The position numbers and the translations under genes are program-made. Shown piece by piece: positions 24,548 to 33,026 of a stretch of 64,000 bases of DNA (the first letter of the stretch is position 1; each line of letters starts with the position of its first letter). The stretch spans positions 1 through 64,000 of the forward strand of contig JAEUHI010000050.1 of NCBI GenBank assembly GCA_016795385.1. The letters are read 5' to 3'. Under the pieces are notes generated by a model that had not been told where the DNA came from, did not search any database, and saw only the letters and a program-made list of their open reading frames with translations. This stretch comes from Verrucomicrobiales bacterium. Its GTDB lineage: Bacteria > Verrucomicrobiota > Verrucomicrobiia > Verrucomicrobiales > DEV007.

Positions 24548-25561
24548 ATGAAATCCCTTTTTTCCTGCGGTCTCCTGCTCCTCGCCGCCACGCTGTCCGC
24601 CCAGGAGGCGAAGCCTTTGCTCCAGAGCGGCGACCGCGTCGTCTTTATCGGCAACACCCTCGTCGAGCGGGCCCGTCTCTTCGGACATCTCGAAACCTCG
24701 CTGCAGCTCGCCGCCGGCCCGGAGGTGAAAGGCCTCGTCTTCCGCAACCTCGGATGGAGCGGCGACTCCGTCTTCGGAGACGCCCGCTCCTATTTCGGTC
24801 CTCCCGCCGAAGGACGCGAACGCCTTTCCCGCAACCTCGGCGAGATCAAACCCAACGTCGTCCTGCTCTGGTATGGCACCGAGACCGCCCTCTCCGTCGA
24901 CCAAGGCTGGACCAATGAAACCGCCAACGGCGCGAACCACATCTCCGGCTCCGGCCTCGAGGCGAGCAAGGCGCTCTTCCTGCAAGGTTACCAGGCCCTC
25001 CTCGACTCCGTCCGCGCCGCCTCCGGTGAGGGACTGCGCGAGATCGTCCTCGTCTCGCCGCCGCCCTTTGAAAACCTCGGCGCTCCCCTGCCCGACCAAA
25101 CCGCCAACAACCGACGCCTCGCCGCGATCCGCGATGGCATCCGCGAGCTCGCGCAAAAGAACCAGGCCCGCTTCGTCGACCTTTTCGCGGCCCTCGGAGG
25201 CGATGCCTTTGATGGGCAGGTCGCCAATCCCGCCCTCACCGAAGACGGCGTCAACCATGGCGACGCCGGTCACGCCCTCGTCGGACGCGAACTGGTGAAG
25301 GGCCTCGGATATCCCGAGAGTCCGCTCTCACAAAACGACAACGAGTCCCTCGCCAAACTCCGTGCCGCCATCATCGAGAAGGACCGCCTTTTCTTCCATC
25401 GCTGGCGTCCCGCGAACGAGACCTACCTCTTCCTCTTCCGCAAACACGAGCAGGGCCAGAACGCCAAGGAAATCCCCATGTTCGACCCGCTCATCGCCGC
25501 ACAGGAGAAAGTCGTCGAGGAAGCCCGCGCCGTCGTCTTCGCCGGAATGCTGAAGAACTGA
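24548..25561 (+). CDS. Exported SGNH/GDSL-hydrolase-like protein
   Basis: A 337-residue protein with a signal peptide (MKSLFSCGLLLLAATLSAQE). The fold signatures are GDRVVFIGNTLVERARLFG (block I), RNLGWSGDSVFGDARSYFG (block II), VLLWYGTETA (block III, N replaced) and EDGVNHGDAGHALVG (block V, D-x-x-N-H-x-D-x-G-H). The block I catalytic Ser of G-D-S is replaced by G-N-T, so hydrolysis is uncertain. The same N-T-L-V/I-E-R variant is, to my knowledge, usual in this PVC subfamily, which is encoded beside NHL/HEAT/CxxCH proteins, as is the case here. It leads a plus-strand set running to 31.1 kb. Confidence 0.8.
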   Translation: MKSLFSCGLLLLAATLSAQEAKPLLQSGDRVVFIGNTLVERARLFGHLETSLQLAAGPEVKGLVFRNLGWSGDSVFGDARSYFGPPAEGRERLSRNLGEIKPNVVLLWYGTETALSVDQGWTNETANGANHISGSGLEASKALFLQGYQALLDSVRAASGEGLREIVLVSPPPFENLGAPLPDQTANNRRLAAIRDGIRELAQKNQARFVDLFAALGGDAFDGQVANPALTEDGVNHGDAGHALVGRELVKGLGYPESPLSQNDNESLAKLRAAIIEKDRLFFHRWRPANETYLFLFRKHEQGQNAKEIPMFDPLIAAQEKVVEEARAVVFAGMLKN

Positions 25562-25565
25562 ACGA

Positions 25566-25656
25566 GGTGATCGGTGACCGGTGATCCGTAATCGGTTTAC
25601 TGAACGTCGACACCGCATCCGCCTAACTGAATACTGATTACCGGTCACTGATCACC
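25566..25656. repeat. Intergenic GTGATC/GACCGG inverted repeat
   Basis: GGTGATCGGTGACCGGTGAT (25566 on) is complementary to 25636-25656 (ending GACCGG-type text, GGTCACTGATCACC). The 21-bp pairing has only two G.U positions in RNA. The 49-base interior contains further related words (TAATCGGTTTACTGAA, AACTGAATACTGATT). It sits between the SGNH and CxxCH genes on one strand and may be a mobile intergenic repeat or an mRNA structure. Confidence 0.7.
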
Positions 25657-25668
25657 AAGTCTTTCCCC

Positions 25669-28600
25669 ATGATCCCCAAACTCCCCTTCGTCGCGACCGC
25701 CGTTTTGTCCCTCGGACTAGGCAACCTCGCCGCCCAGAACGGCCTGCGTGACATCCCCGACACCGCGGTCGAGGCGCAGCTCAAGGCCTTCAAACTGATC
25801 GAGGGAGCGAAGATCAACCTCTTCGCCCACGAGCCCGCCGTGGCCAATCCCACGCACATGAACTGGGACGCCCGCGGCCGCCTCTGGGTCGTGAGCAGCC
25901 CACTCTACCCGCACATCCAGCCCGGCCAGGAAGAACAGGACAAGATCGTCATTCTCGAAGACACCGACGGCGATGGCGTCGCCGACAAACACACCGACTT
26001 CGCGACGAATCTCCACATCCCGACGGCGGTCCTGCCCGGTGACGGAGGCTGTTATGTCGCCAACTCGGTCGAGGTGCTCTTCCTCCGCGACACCGACGGA
26101 GATGATGTCGCGGACGAGCGGCGTGTCGTTTTGTCAGGATTCGGCACCGAGGACACCCACCACCTCGTCCACACCTTCCGATGGGGACCCGAAGGCATGC
26201 TCTGGCTGAACCAGTCGATCTACATCCACACCCACCTCGAGACACCCTACGGCGTGCGCCGTCTCCTCGGCGGCGGCATGTGGCATTACCGTCCCGAGAC
26301 GCGGCGCGCCGAGGTCTTCATGAAGGGCCTCGTCAACGCCTGGGGCCACGCCTTCGACACCTACGGTCAGAGTTTCATGACCGACGGGGCCGGCGGCCAG
26401 GGGATCAACTTCGTCTTCCCCCGCAGCGTTTTCCTTTCCTCGCCCGGCGCGACGCGCATCCTCTCCGGTCTCAACCCCGGCCAGCCGAAACATTGCGGGG
26501 TCGAGTTTCTCACCGGACGGCATATCCCCGACACGCTCCAGGACGCCATGGCCGCGCCCGACTTCCGCGGCAACCGCATCAATCTTTTCAAGCTCACCGA
26601 CAACGGCAGTGCCTACACCTCGACGCAAATCAATGATCTCGTCACCTCGAGCCACGGAGCCTTCCGTCCCATCGATGTGAAAATGGGGCCGGATGGCGCG
26701 GTCTACATCGCCGATTGGTACAATCCCATCATCCAGCATGGCGAGGTCGACTTCCGCGATCCGCGTCGTGACCACAAACACGGCCGCATCTGGCGCGTCA
26801 CCTTCGAAGGGCGTGAATTGGTGAAGAAGCCGGAAATCGCCAAAGCCTCCGAGGCCGACCTCATCGCCGCTCTGAACGCTCCCGAAGGATGGACCCGCAA
26901 CGCCGCCACGGCCGAGCTGCGGACCCGCAAACCCGAGGCCGTCCTCGCCGCGATCGCCTCCGCCAAGGCACCCGAGGGCGTTGATGCCGAGCTCTTCGCC
27001 CTGCGCAAGGTCTGGGCCGCCCAGAGCGTCAATCGCTTCGATCCCGCCGCCGCCCTCGCCCTGACCGACGCACAAAATCCCAAGGTCCGCGCCGCCGCCC
27101 TGCGTGCCCTCTACTATGACGCCGCAACGATCGAGGGCGCCCTCGCCGCGGCGGAGAAAGGCGTTTCCGACCCACACCCGCAGGTCCGTCTCTGGGCCGT
27201 CAGCGTCCTCGCCCAGCTCGACTCGCCCGATACCGTGAAAATCGCCCTGCGCGCCCTCGACGGTGTCAAAGTGGATGATTTCCTCGATTTCGCGGTCTGG
27301 TCGATCTGCCGCGAGCACGCCGCACGCTGGAAACCCGCGACGACCACCGGCAATCCCTTCGCCACCCCCGCCCAACTCCTCTACGCGGTGCGCGCCCTGA
27401 ACGAACCCGTCGCCGTCGATCCAATCCTCGCCGCCCTCGAATCCGGCGCCCTCGCCGCCGACGGTGAAGTCGCCGGCATCGCCGACTGGATTTCCAAAGT
27501 CGGATCCGCCGCCGATCTCGAACGACTTTTCGTCTACGGCCTTCGCGAGGGCGCCACGCCCGCCCAGCAGCACACCGTCCTGACCGCCCTCGACAGCGCG
27601 GCCAAACTCCGCAAACTCCAGCCCGCCGGAGACACCGCGCGTCTCAGCCGCTTCCTCGAGAGCGGCGATGCCGCCACCTTCGCCAGCGCCGCCTCGCTTG
27701 CGGGACTCTGGAAGCTCGAATCCGCCCGCGAGGAATTGAAAGCCGCCTTCATGAACGCTCCAAAAGATGGAGCGCGCGCCCGCGCCGCCCTCGATGGCTT
27801 GATCGCTCTCGGTGGTCCCGCCACCGCACAGTTCTTCGACGCCACCGCCCAGGACAAGGCCGCGCCCTACGTGCTGCGCTCCCTTGCCGTGATCGGCCGT
27901 ACCAAGATGAATCCCAACGAAGGGGCCAAACTCGCCCTCGCCGTCCTCACCGATGCTCCCGATGGCACCGATCCCCATGGCATCTACGACGCCTTCCTCA
28001 CCAACAAGCAGGGCCCTGACGCCCTTTCCAAGGCGCTCGAAGGCGCGACCCTGCCCCAGGCCATCGCCCTCGTCGGCGTGAACAAGGCATCGAGCTCCGC
28101 CTCGCGTCCCGAAGGCCTCGTCGCCGCCCTGCAAGCGGCGGGTCAGCTCAAACCGATGAAAACCGCCCTCACGCCTGCCGAAATGGAGGCGATGATGCAA
28201 CAGGTCGCGACGATGGGCGATGCGAAGCAGGGCGAGGCCATCTACCGCCGGGTCGCGCTGCAGTGCGTCGCCTGCCACGCCATCGGCGGGGCCGGGGCCG
28301 TGATCGGTCCTGATCTCGTCAGCATCGGCGCGAGCGCTCCCGTCGATTACCTGATCGATTCGCTCCTCGAGCCGAGCAAGAAGATCAAGGAAGGCTACCA
28401 CACCACCTTCGTCACCCTGAAGAACGGCAACTCCGTCGCCGGCGCGATCGCCCGGGAGGATGCCAATGAACTCGTCATCCGTGACGCGGTCGGCAACGAG
28501 AACCGCCTTCCCAAAGCCGAGATCGCGAGCAATCAGATCAGCCCCGTCTCCCTGATGCCTCCGGGTCTGACCGCCTCCCTGCGCGAGGATGAATTCATCC

Positions 28601-29121
28601 ACCTCGTCCGGTTCCTCTCCGAACTCGGCAAGGACGGGGCCTACAAAACGCCCTCGAATCGTTTCGTCCGCCACTGGCAGGCCCTCATGCCACATCCCTC
28701 GACCCGGGACCGCATCGGGCATTATGGATCGAAGATCTTCACCGAAGCCGTCTCCGACTACATGTGGATGCCCGTCTACGCGACCGTCGGCGGAGCGGTT
28801 CCCGTCGGAGAGTTGCCTGATGTGCAGGGCCGCGGGAAGAACGGCCTCGGCGTGGTGCGCAGTTTCCTCGACGTGAAAGCCCCCGGTCCCGTGAAGGTGA
28901 AACTCACCGGCAAACTCGCCGATCTCGAGCTTTTCCTCGGCGAGACCGAAATCCCCCTGCCCGATCAGGGCAACGAGGCCGAACTCGTCCTCGACGTGAA
29001 GGAGCCCGGCAAACAAAAGCTGACAGTCGCCGGTCTGAAGGGCTACGGACTCGACACCTTCTCCCTCGAAGTCCTCGAAGACGCCGCGAAAGCGGGACTT
29101 CTTCAGGTGAAGGAATTTTGA
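25669..29121 (+). CDS. PVC-type heme-binding CxxCH protein (membrane-bound-dehydrogenase N-domain, HEAT repeats, cytochrome domain)
   Basis: A 1150-residue exported protein. After the signal peptide, residues 35-390 form a beta-propeller-like dehydrogenase domain (PTHMNWDARGRLWVVSSPLY, ILEDTDGDGVADKHTDFA, GPDGAVYIADWYNPIIQHGE). Residues about 400-840 are Ala/Leu-rich HEAT repeats. A c-type heme site C-V-A-C-H follows at 866-870 (QCVACHAIGGAGAVIGPDL, then LEPSKKIKEGY). The C-terminal part holds LSELGKDGAY and a beta-rich domain. This architecture (TIGR02604/TIGR02603-type) is typical of Planctomycetes and Verrucomicrobia and suggests periplasmic oxidation of a sugar or alcohol feeding a cytochrome. 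Its immediate neighbours are an SGNH-like and an FG-GAP protein. Confidence 0.9.
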   Translation: MIPKLPFVATAVLSLGLGNLAAQNGLRDIPDTAVEAQLKAFKLIEGAKINLFAHEPAVANPTHMNWDARGRLWVVSSPLYPHIQPGQEEQDKIVILEDTDGDGVADKHTDFATNLHIPTAVLPGDGGCYVANSVEVLFLRDTDGDDVADERRVVLSGFGTEDTHHLVHTFRWGPEGMLWLNQSIYIHTHLETPYGVRRLLGGGMWHYRPETRRAEVFMKGLVNAWGHAFDTYGQSFMTDGAGGQGINFVFPRSVFLSSPGATRILSGLNPGQPKHCGVEFLTGRHIPDTLQDAMAAPDFRGNRINLFKLTDNGSAYTSTQINDLVTSSHGAFRPIDVKMGPDGAVYIADWYNPIIQHGEVDFRDPRRDHKHGRIWRVTFEGRELVKKPEIAKASEADLIAALNAPEGWTRNAATAELRTRKPEAVLAAIASAKAPEGVDAELFALRKVWAAQSVNRFDPAAALALTDAQNPKVRAAALRALYYDAATIEGALAAAEKGVSDPHPQVRLWAVSVLAQLDSPDTVKIALRALDGVKVDDFLDFAVWSICREHAARWKPATTTGNPFATPAQLLYAVRALNEPVAVDPILAALESGALAADGEVAGIADWISKVGSAADLERLFVYGLREGATPAQQHTVLTALDSAAKLRKLQPAGDTARLSRFLESGDAATFASAASLAGLWKLESAREELKAAFMNAPKDGARARAALDGLIALGGPATAQFFDATAQDKAAPYVLRSLAVIGRTKMNPNEGAKLALAVLTDAPDGTDPHGIYDAFLTNKQGPDALSKALEGATLPQAIALVGVNKASSSASRPEGLVAALQAAGQLKPMKTALTPAEMEAMMQQVATMGDAKQGEAIYRRVALQCVACHAIGGAGAVIGPDLVSIGASAPVDYLIDSLLEPSKKIKEGYHTTFVTLKNGNSVAGAIAREDANELVIRDAVGNENRLPKAEIASNQISPVSLMPPGLTASLREDEFIHLVRFLSELGKDGAYKTPSNRFVRHWQALMPHPSTRDRIGHYGSKIFTEAVSDYMWMPVYATVGGAVPVGELPDVQGRGKNGLGVVRSFLDVKAPGPVKVKLTGKLADLELFLGETEIPLPDQGNEAELVLDVKEPGKQKLTVAGLKGYGLDTFSLEVLEDAAKAGLLQVKEF

Positions 29122-29139
29122 TAGAGCTTGATTCAATCC

Positions 29140-29234
29140 AATCTGCGGTCATCCGCGGAAATCTGGGTCCATCTGCGTTAAAAAGGAGAAATCCAACACA
29201 GATTTTCGCCGATGAAACGCAGATGTCCGCGGAT
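29140..29234. repeat. Intergenic ATCTGCGG/CCGCGG inverted repeat
   Basis: AATCTGCGGTCATCCGCGGA (29140 on) through ATCTGCGTTA (about 29180) is related in inverted orientation to 29195-29234, which ends in ACGCAGATGTCCGCGGATT. The arms pair imperfectly. It lies in the gap between the CxxCH and FG-GAP genes and reads like an interspersed intergenic repeat. Confidence 0.65.
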
Positions 29235-29247
29235 TGACTTCCTCTGA

Positions 29248-29293
29248 ACCTTTTACCTTTCACCTTTTACCTTTTACCTTCCCACCTTTTACC
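29248..29293. repeat. Short tandem repeat of ACCTTTTACC type
   Basis: Five imperfect copies of CCTTTTAC/CCTTTCAC words in a row, just before the FG-GAP gene. The tract is pyrimidine-rich and could affect promoter spacing or ribosome access; no function is established. Confidence 0.6.
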
Positions 29294-29313
29294 GGGGCGC
29301 AGCCCCCTCGCCC

Positions 29314-30522
29314 ATGAAAATCTCCCATCTCCTCCCCGCTCTCGTCCTTGCGACGTTCGCCGTTTCCCTCGTCGCCCAGCAGAAGGGCCAAAAGAACGCG
29401 CCCAAATTGAAATGGCGCATCCAGCAGCTCCACAAGGACCACAACGAAGGCCTCGCCATCGGCGACATCAACGGCGACGGCAAGACCGACATCACCGCGG
29501 GTGAGTTCTGGTATGCCGCGCCCGACTTCAAGCCTCAGCCCCTGCGCAAGATCTCGCCCTTCGGCGTCGACTACATGCAGAACAGCTCCGAGCACCTCCA
29601 CGACATGGATGGCGACGGAGACCTCGACGTCGTCACGATCGCCTTCACCGAGCCGAACCTGATGTGGTATGAAAATCCCGGTGCCGGCAATTATGGCGCC
29701 GAGGGTTGGAAAGGCCACATCCTCATCGATACGGAGATCAAGGCCAACGAGGCCGCCTTCATGCACGACATCGACGGCGATGGCACGCCCGAGTGGATCA
29801 CGAACTCCTGGGTCCCGGCGAACGAGATGGCCATCTTCCGCCTCGTCCGTGGCGAAGACAAGAAGGTGAAGGCCGAGAAACACCTCGTCGCCCCCAGCGG
29901 CAACGGCCACGGCATGGGCTTCGGCGACATCAACGGCGATGGAAAGACGGACATCCTCTTCGGCAACGGCTGGTACGAGTGTCCGAAGGACGGCCCCTTC
30001 TCCGGCCCGTGGACCCTGCACGATGATTTCAAGCTCCCCCACGCCAGCTGCCCCGTGCTCATCCTCGACCTCAACGGGGATGGACGGAACGATTTCATCT
30101 ACGGCAACGGCCACAACTACGGGCTTTACTGGTATCAGCAGCTCGAACCGCAGTCCGACGGCTCCACGACCTGGCGCGTCCACCACATCGACGACAAATT
30201 CTCCCAGGCCCACGCCCTCGCCTGGGAGGACATCGACCAGGACGGAAAGCCCGAGCTCATCACCGGCAAACGTTATTACGCCCACTCCGGCAAGGATCCC
30301 GGCGCGAACGACAACATCACGGTCCAATACTACGACTGGGATCCCGCATCCCTGACCTTCACCAAAAACATCATCAGCGACGCCCCCGCCGGACAAGGCC
30401 CCGGCATCGGTCTGCAGATCCGCGTCGGCGATCTCGACGGAAACGGCTGGTCCGATATCGCGGTGCCCGGCAAGAGCGGCACCCACATCCTCTTCAACGA
30501 GGGCCTGCCCAAAGAGGGTTGA
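29314..30522 (+). CDS. Exported FG-GAP/VCBS repeat protein
   Basis: A 402-residue protein with a signal peptide (MKISHLLPALVLATFAVSLV). A seven-bladed propeller is indicated by calcium-binding D-x-D/N-G-D-G repeats: IGDINGDGKTDITAGEFWY, HDMDGDGDLDVVTIAF, HDIDGDGTPEWITNSW, GDINGDGKTDILFGNGWY, LDLNGDGRNDFIYGNGH, EDIDQDGKPELITGKRYY and GDLDGNGWSDIAVPGKSG. Blades pair with W-Y-E-N/W-Y residues typical of Verrucomicrobial VCBS proteins. It probably acts in binding or scaffolding outside the cytoplasm. It follows the CxxCH protein by 192 bases containing two repeat tracts. Confidence 0.85.
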   Translation: MKISHLLPALVLATFAVSLVAQQKGQKNAPKLKWRIQQLHKDHNEGLAIGDINGDGKTDITAGEFWYAAPDFKPQPLRKISPFGVDYMQNSSEHLHDMDGDGDLDVVTIAFTEPNLMWYENPGAGNYGAEGWKGHILIDTEIKANEAAFMHDIDGDGTPEWITNSWVPANEMAIFRLVRGEDKKVKAEKHLVAPSGNGHGMGFGDINGDGKTDILFGNGWYECPKDGPFSGPWTLHDDFKLPHASCPVLILDLNGDGRNDFIYGNGHNYGLYWYQQLEPQSDGSTTWRVHHIDDKFSQAHALAWEDIDQDGKPELITGKRYYAHSGKDPGANDNITVQYYDWDPASLTFTKNIISDAPAGQGPGIGLQIRVGDLDGNGWSDIAVPGKSGTHILFNEGLPKEG

Positions 30523-30564
30523 CCCGACGACCAGACAGGGTTTGATGAGGGACCAAACAGGGTC

Positions 30565-31095
30565 ATGAGCGACGATCCCCAGCCCCAGGGCGAACCCATC
30601 CCGGAAGTGCTGCACTCCTTCTACGAGGAGCGCCCCTTCCTCACCTGCACGCGTTGCGGCGAGTCGCTTGCCGATTTCGAGGACGGGTACCGGATCTCGA
30701 AGAATTTCAAGAAGGGCGAAGTCCTCATCGAGTATGCCCTCTGCATGCCCTGCCTCATGCGCATGCTCGAGGAATCGTCCGAGGAGTCGAAGCGGAATCT
30801 CGAACAATTCCACGCCGACCATCATCGCGACGTGTCCGGTTTCCTTGACTGCGCCTTCTGCGAAAAGACGCAGGCGGACGCGCGCGACGAGGAGTTCGGT
30901 ATTGCGGGTGTCTGTCAGGGGGATCGCATGATGGACAGCGCCATGATCTGCATCGATTGTATGGAGGCGATGCACGCCGTCCTTTCCGAGGAAACGACCC
31001 GCACCTGGCGTCGCTTCCGCGAGGAAAACTTCCCGGGAGTGCCAGGCGATTTCGAGCCTTTCCCGGGAGAGCGGCTCACCAAGGCGACGAGTTGA
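30565..31095 (+). CDS. Cys-rich, probably zinc-binding protein of unknown function
   Basis: A 176-residue soluble protein without signal peptide. It contains four C-x-x-C pairs: CTRCGESLADF near residue 28, CMPCLMRML near 68, CAFCEKTQ near 100 and CIDCMEAMHAVL near 130. The pairs fall into two similar halves, each being C-x-x-C, a spacer, then C-x-x-C followed by a helix. This suggests two zinc-ribbon-like modules formed by duplication. No homologous family of known function was recognised. It begins 42 bases after the FG-GAP gene on the same strand. Confidence 0.6.
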   Translation: MSDDPQPQGEPIPEVLHSFYEERPFLTCTRCGESLADFEDGYRISKNFKKGEVLIEYALCMPCLMRMLEESSEESKRNLEQFHADHHRDVSGFLDCAFCEKTQADARDEEFGIAGVCQGDRMMDSAMICIDCMEAMHAVLSEETTRTWRRFREENFPGVPGDFEPFPGERLTKATS

Positions 31096-31195
31096 GGCTC
31101 GACCTGCTTTTCCTGCAGGGGTTCGGCGGAAAAATCCGTCGCTCTTTGCGTTTGTCATCGCGCTTACCCAGCCAGATATTGGAGACTGGTTGGAA

Positions 31196-33016
31196 ATGAG
31201 GAGAATCCGCTGGCTACTCAAACGCGCCCTTTCCGGTATCGGGGGTTTTGTCAGGGAAAACACCATCGACATCCTGCCGATCAGGCGCGGCTTCCGTTTT
31301 TACGGACTGCGCGATCTCCGCGCAGATTCGGTCGCCGGGCTGAATGTCGCCCTCCTCTCCTTTCCCCAGGGCATGGCCTACGCCGCCATCGCCGATCTGC
31401 CGATCCAATACGGGATCGTCTCCGGAGCGGTCGCATCGATCATCGCTCCGCTCTTCGCCGGATCGCGCCACACCATCCTCGGCCCCACGAATGCCACGGC
31501 CTTCCTCCTCTTCGCCCAGTTCGCCGCCTTCACCGCGGCGGACCGGCTCTTTTACCTTCCGCTGCTGGTCTTGTTCACCGGCATCCTCCTCATCCTCGGC
31601 GCGTTTTTCCGGGTCGCGGAGTTGATCCAGTATGTGAGCCGCTCGGTCGTGGTCGGCTACATCACCGGCGCCGCCGTGCTCATCATGGCGAACCAACTCG
31701 GGACCGTGCTGGGGATACCGAGACCGGAGACCCCGTCCGATGCGCCGAAAACGTTTTTCACGATCCTGCAGGTCACCCTCGCCTCGCTCGACCAGGTCGA
31801 TTGGCATTCACTCGCGCTCGCGGTGGCGACCTTTCTCTTTTGGACCTTTCTCAGCAGAAGGTTCCCGCGCTGGCCCGCCTTCGCCATTGTCCTGGTGGTG
31901 ATGTCAGGCCTCTACGCGCTGCTCCACCAGTTCGCCGGTTGGCAGCTTTCCTCTTTCGAGTCGTTCTCGCTCTCGGATCTCGTCCCCCGGATGCCGCAGA
32001 TCGGCCCGCGCGGCTTTTTCTCGGACATGAGCCTGCTCATCGGGATCGCTTTCTCGATCGCCTTCCTCGCCGCACTGGAGAACTCGGTGATGTCGAAAAC
32101 CCTCGCGAGCCGCGTCGGCGATCGACCCGATGTGAACCAGGACATGCTCGGCGTCGGCATGGCGAACCTCGCGAACGCCTTCGCCGGCGGCATGCCCGCC
32201 TCGGGATCGCTCGTCCGCTCGGCTCTCAATTTCGCGAGCGGCGCCGTGTCGCGGCTTTCAAGCATCTTCAGCGGGCTGATCTGTCTCGGAGCCCTCCTCC
32301 TCCTGGGCCACCACGTCGATCTCGTGCCAAAGCCGGTCCTCGCCGCTCTGGTCGTCTGCATCGCCATCTCGGTGATCAACCGGCACCACATCCGCATCTC
32401 GCTCGCGGCCACGCCGGAAGACGCCGCGGTGCTCGTGACCACCTTCATTGCCTCACTTCTGCTGCCGCTGAACATCGCGATCTTCCTCGGCGTGGGCATC
32501 TCGATCATGCTCTATCTACGGAATGCGAGCCGTCCCTATCTCGCCGAATACGAATTCTCGGCGGAGGGAGAGCTCGTCGAGGCCGACAAGGGAAAACGCG
32601 AGATCCCCGCGATCTCCATCGTGCATGTGGAGGGGGATCTCTTTTTCGGAGCGGCCGAGCTCTTCCGCACGCAGATTCAGAAGACCTCGCTCGATCCGGC
32701 GCTGAAGGTCATCATCCTGCGATTGAAAAACGCCCGGCATCTGGATGCCACGAGCGTGGTCGCCCTCGAGGAACTCGTGCAATACCTCCGCAGCCACGAT
32801 CGCCACGTCATCCTCAGCGGGGCGCCAAAGGAGGTCTACCGCGTTTTGAAAAACGCGGGCTCGGTCGATGTCATCGGACGCGACAACATTTTCGTGAACC
32901 ATCCGCGGAATCCCAATCTCTCCACCCGGCAGGCGCTGAAGCGGGCCCAGGAATTGCTCGGCACCGACGAGGCGGATATCCGCATCTTTTACGATCCCGC
33001 GAAAGCGACAAACTGA
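31196..33016 (+). CDS. SulP-family anion transporter with C-terminal STAS domain
   Basis: A 606-residue inner-membrane protein from ATG 31196; an ATG two codons earlier is possible. It has about 12 hydrophobic segments and SulP signatures: LRADSVAGLNVALLSFPQGM, AYAAIADLPIQYGIVSG, GSRHTILGPTNATAFLLFA and MANLANAFAGGMPASGSLVR. The final 150 residues form a cytoplasmic STAS domain (IVHVEGDLFFGAAELFRTQI, VIILRLKNARHLDATSVVAL). SulP proteins carry sulfate, bicarbonate or other anions. Sulfate released by the sulfatases of this region is a conceivable substrate, but this is an inference. The RND adaptor gene starts 10 bases later. Confidence 0.9.
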   Translation: MRRIRWLLKRALSGIGGFVRENTIDILPIRRGFRFYGLRDLRADSVAGLNVALLSFPQGMAYAAIADLPIQYGIVSGAVASIIAPLFAGSRHTILGPTNATAFLLFAQFAAFTAADRLFYLPLLVLFTGILLILGAFFRVAELIQYVSRSVVVGYITGAAVLIMANQLGTVLGIPRPETPSDAPKTFFTILQVTLASLDQVDWHSLALAVATFLFWTFLSRRFPRWPAFAIVLVVMSGLYALLHQFAGWQLSSFESFSLSDLVPRMPQIGPRGFFSDMSLLIGIAFSIAFLAALENSVMSKTLASRVGDRPDVNQDMLGVGMANLANAFAGGMPASGSLVRSALNFASGAVSRLSSIFSGLICLGALLLLGHHVDLVPKPVLAALVVCIAISVINRHHIRISLAATPEDAAVLVTTFIASLLLPLNIAIFLGVGISIMLYLRNASRPYLAEYEFSAEGELVEADKGKREIPAISIVHVEGDLFFGAAELFRTQIQKTSLDPALKVIILRLKNARHLDATSVVALEELVQYLRSHDRHVILSGAPKEVYRVLKNAGSVDVIGRDNIFVNHPRNPNLSTRQALKRAQELLGTDEADIRIFYDPAKATN

Positions 33017-33026
33017 TCCTCCTCTC

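Noticed and set aside
26134..29136. Long open frame of about 1000 codons antisense to the CxxCH protein gene
   Set aside because: It mirrors the GC-biased codons of the real gene, shows low-complexity Gly/Asp/Glu-rich translation and matches no family; the plus-strand protein has clear domains and a heme motif.
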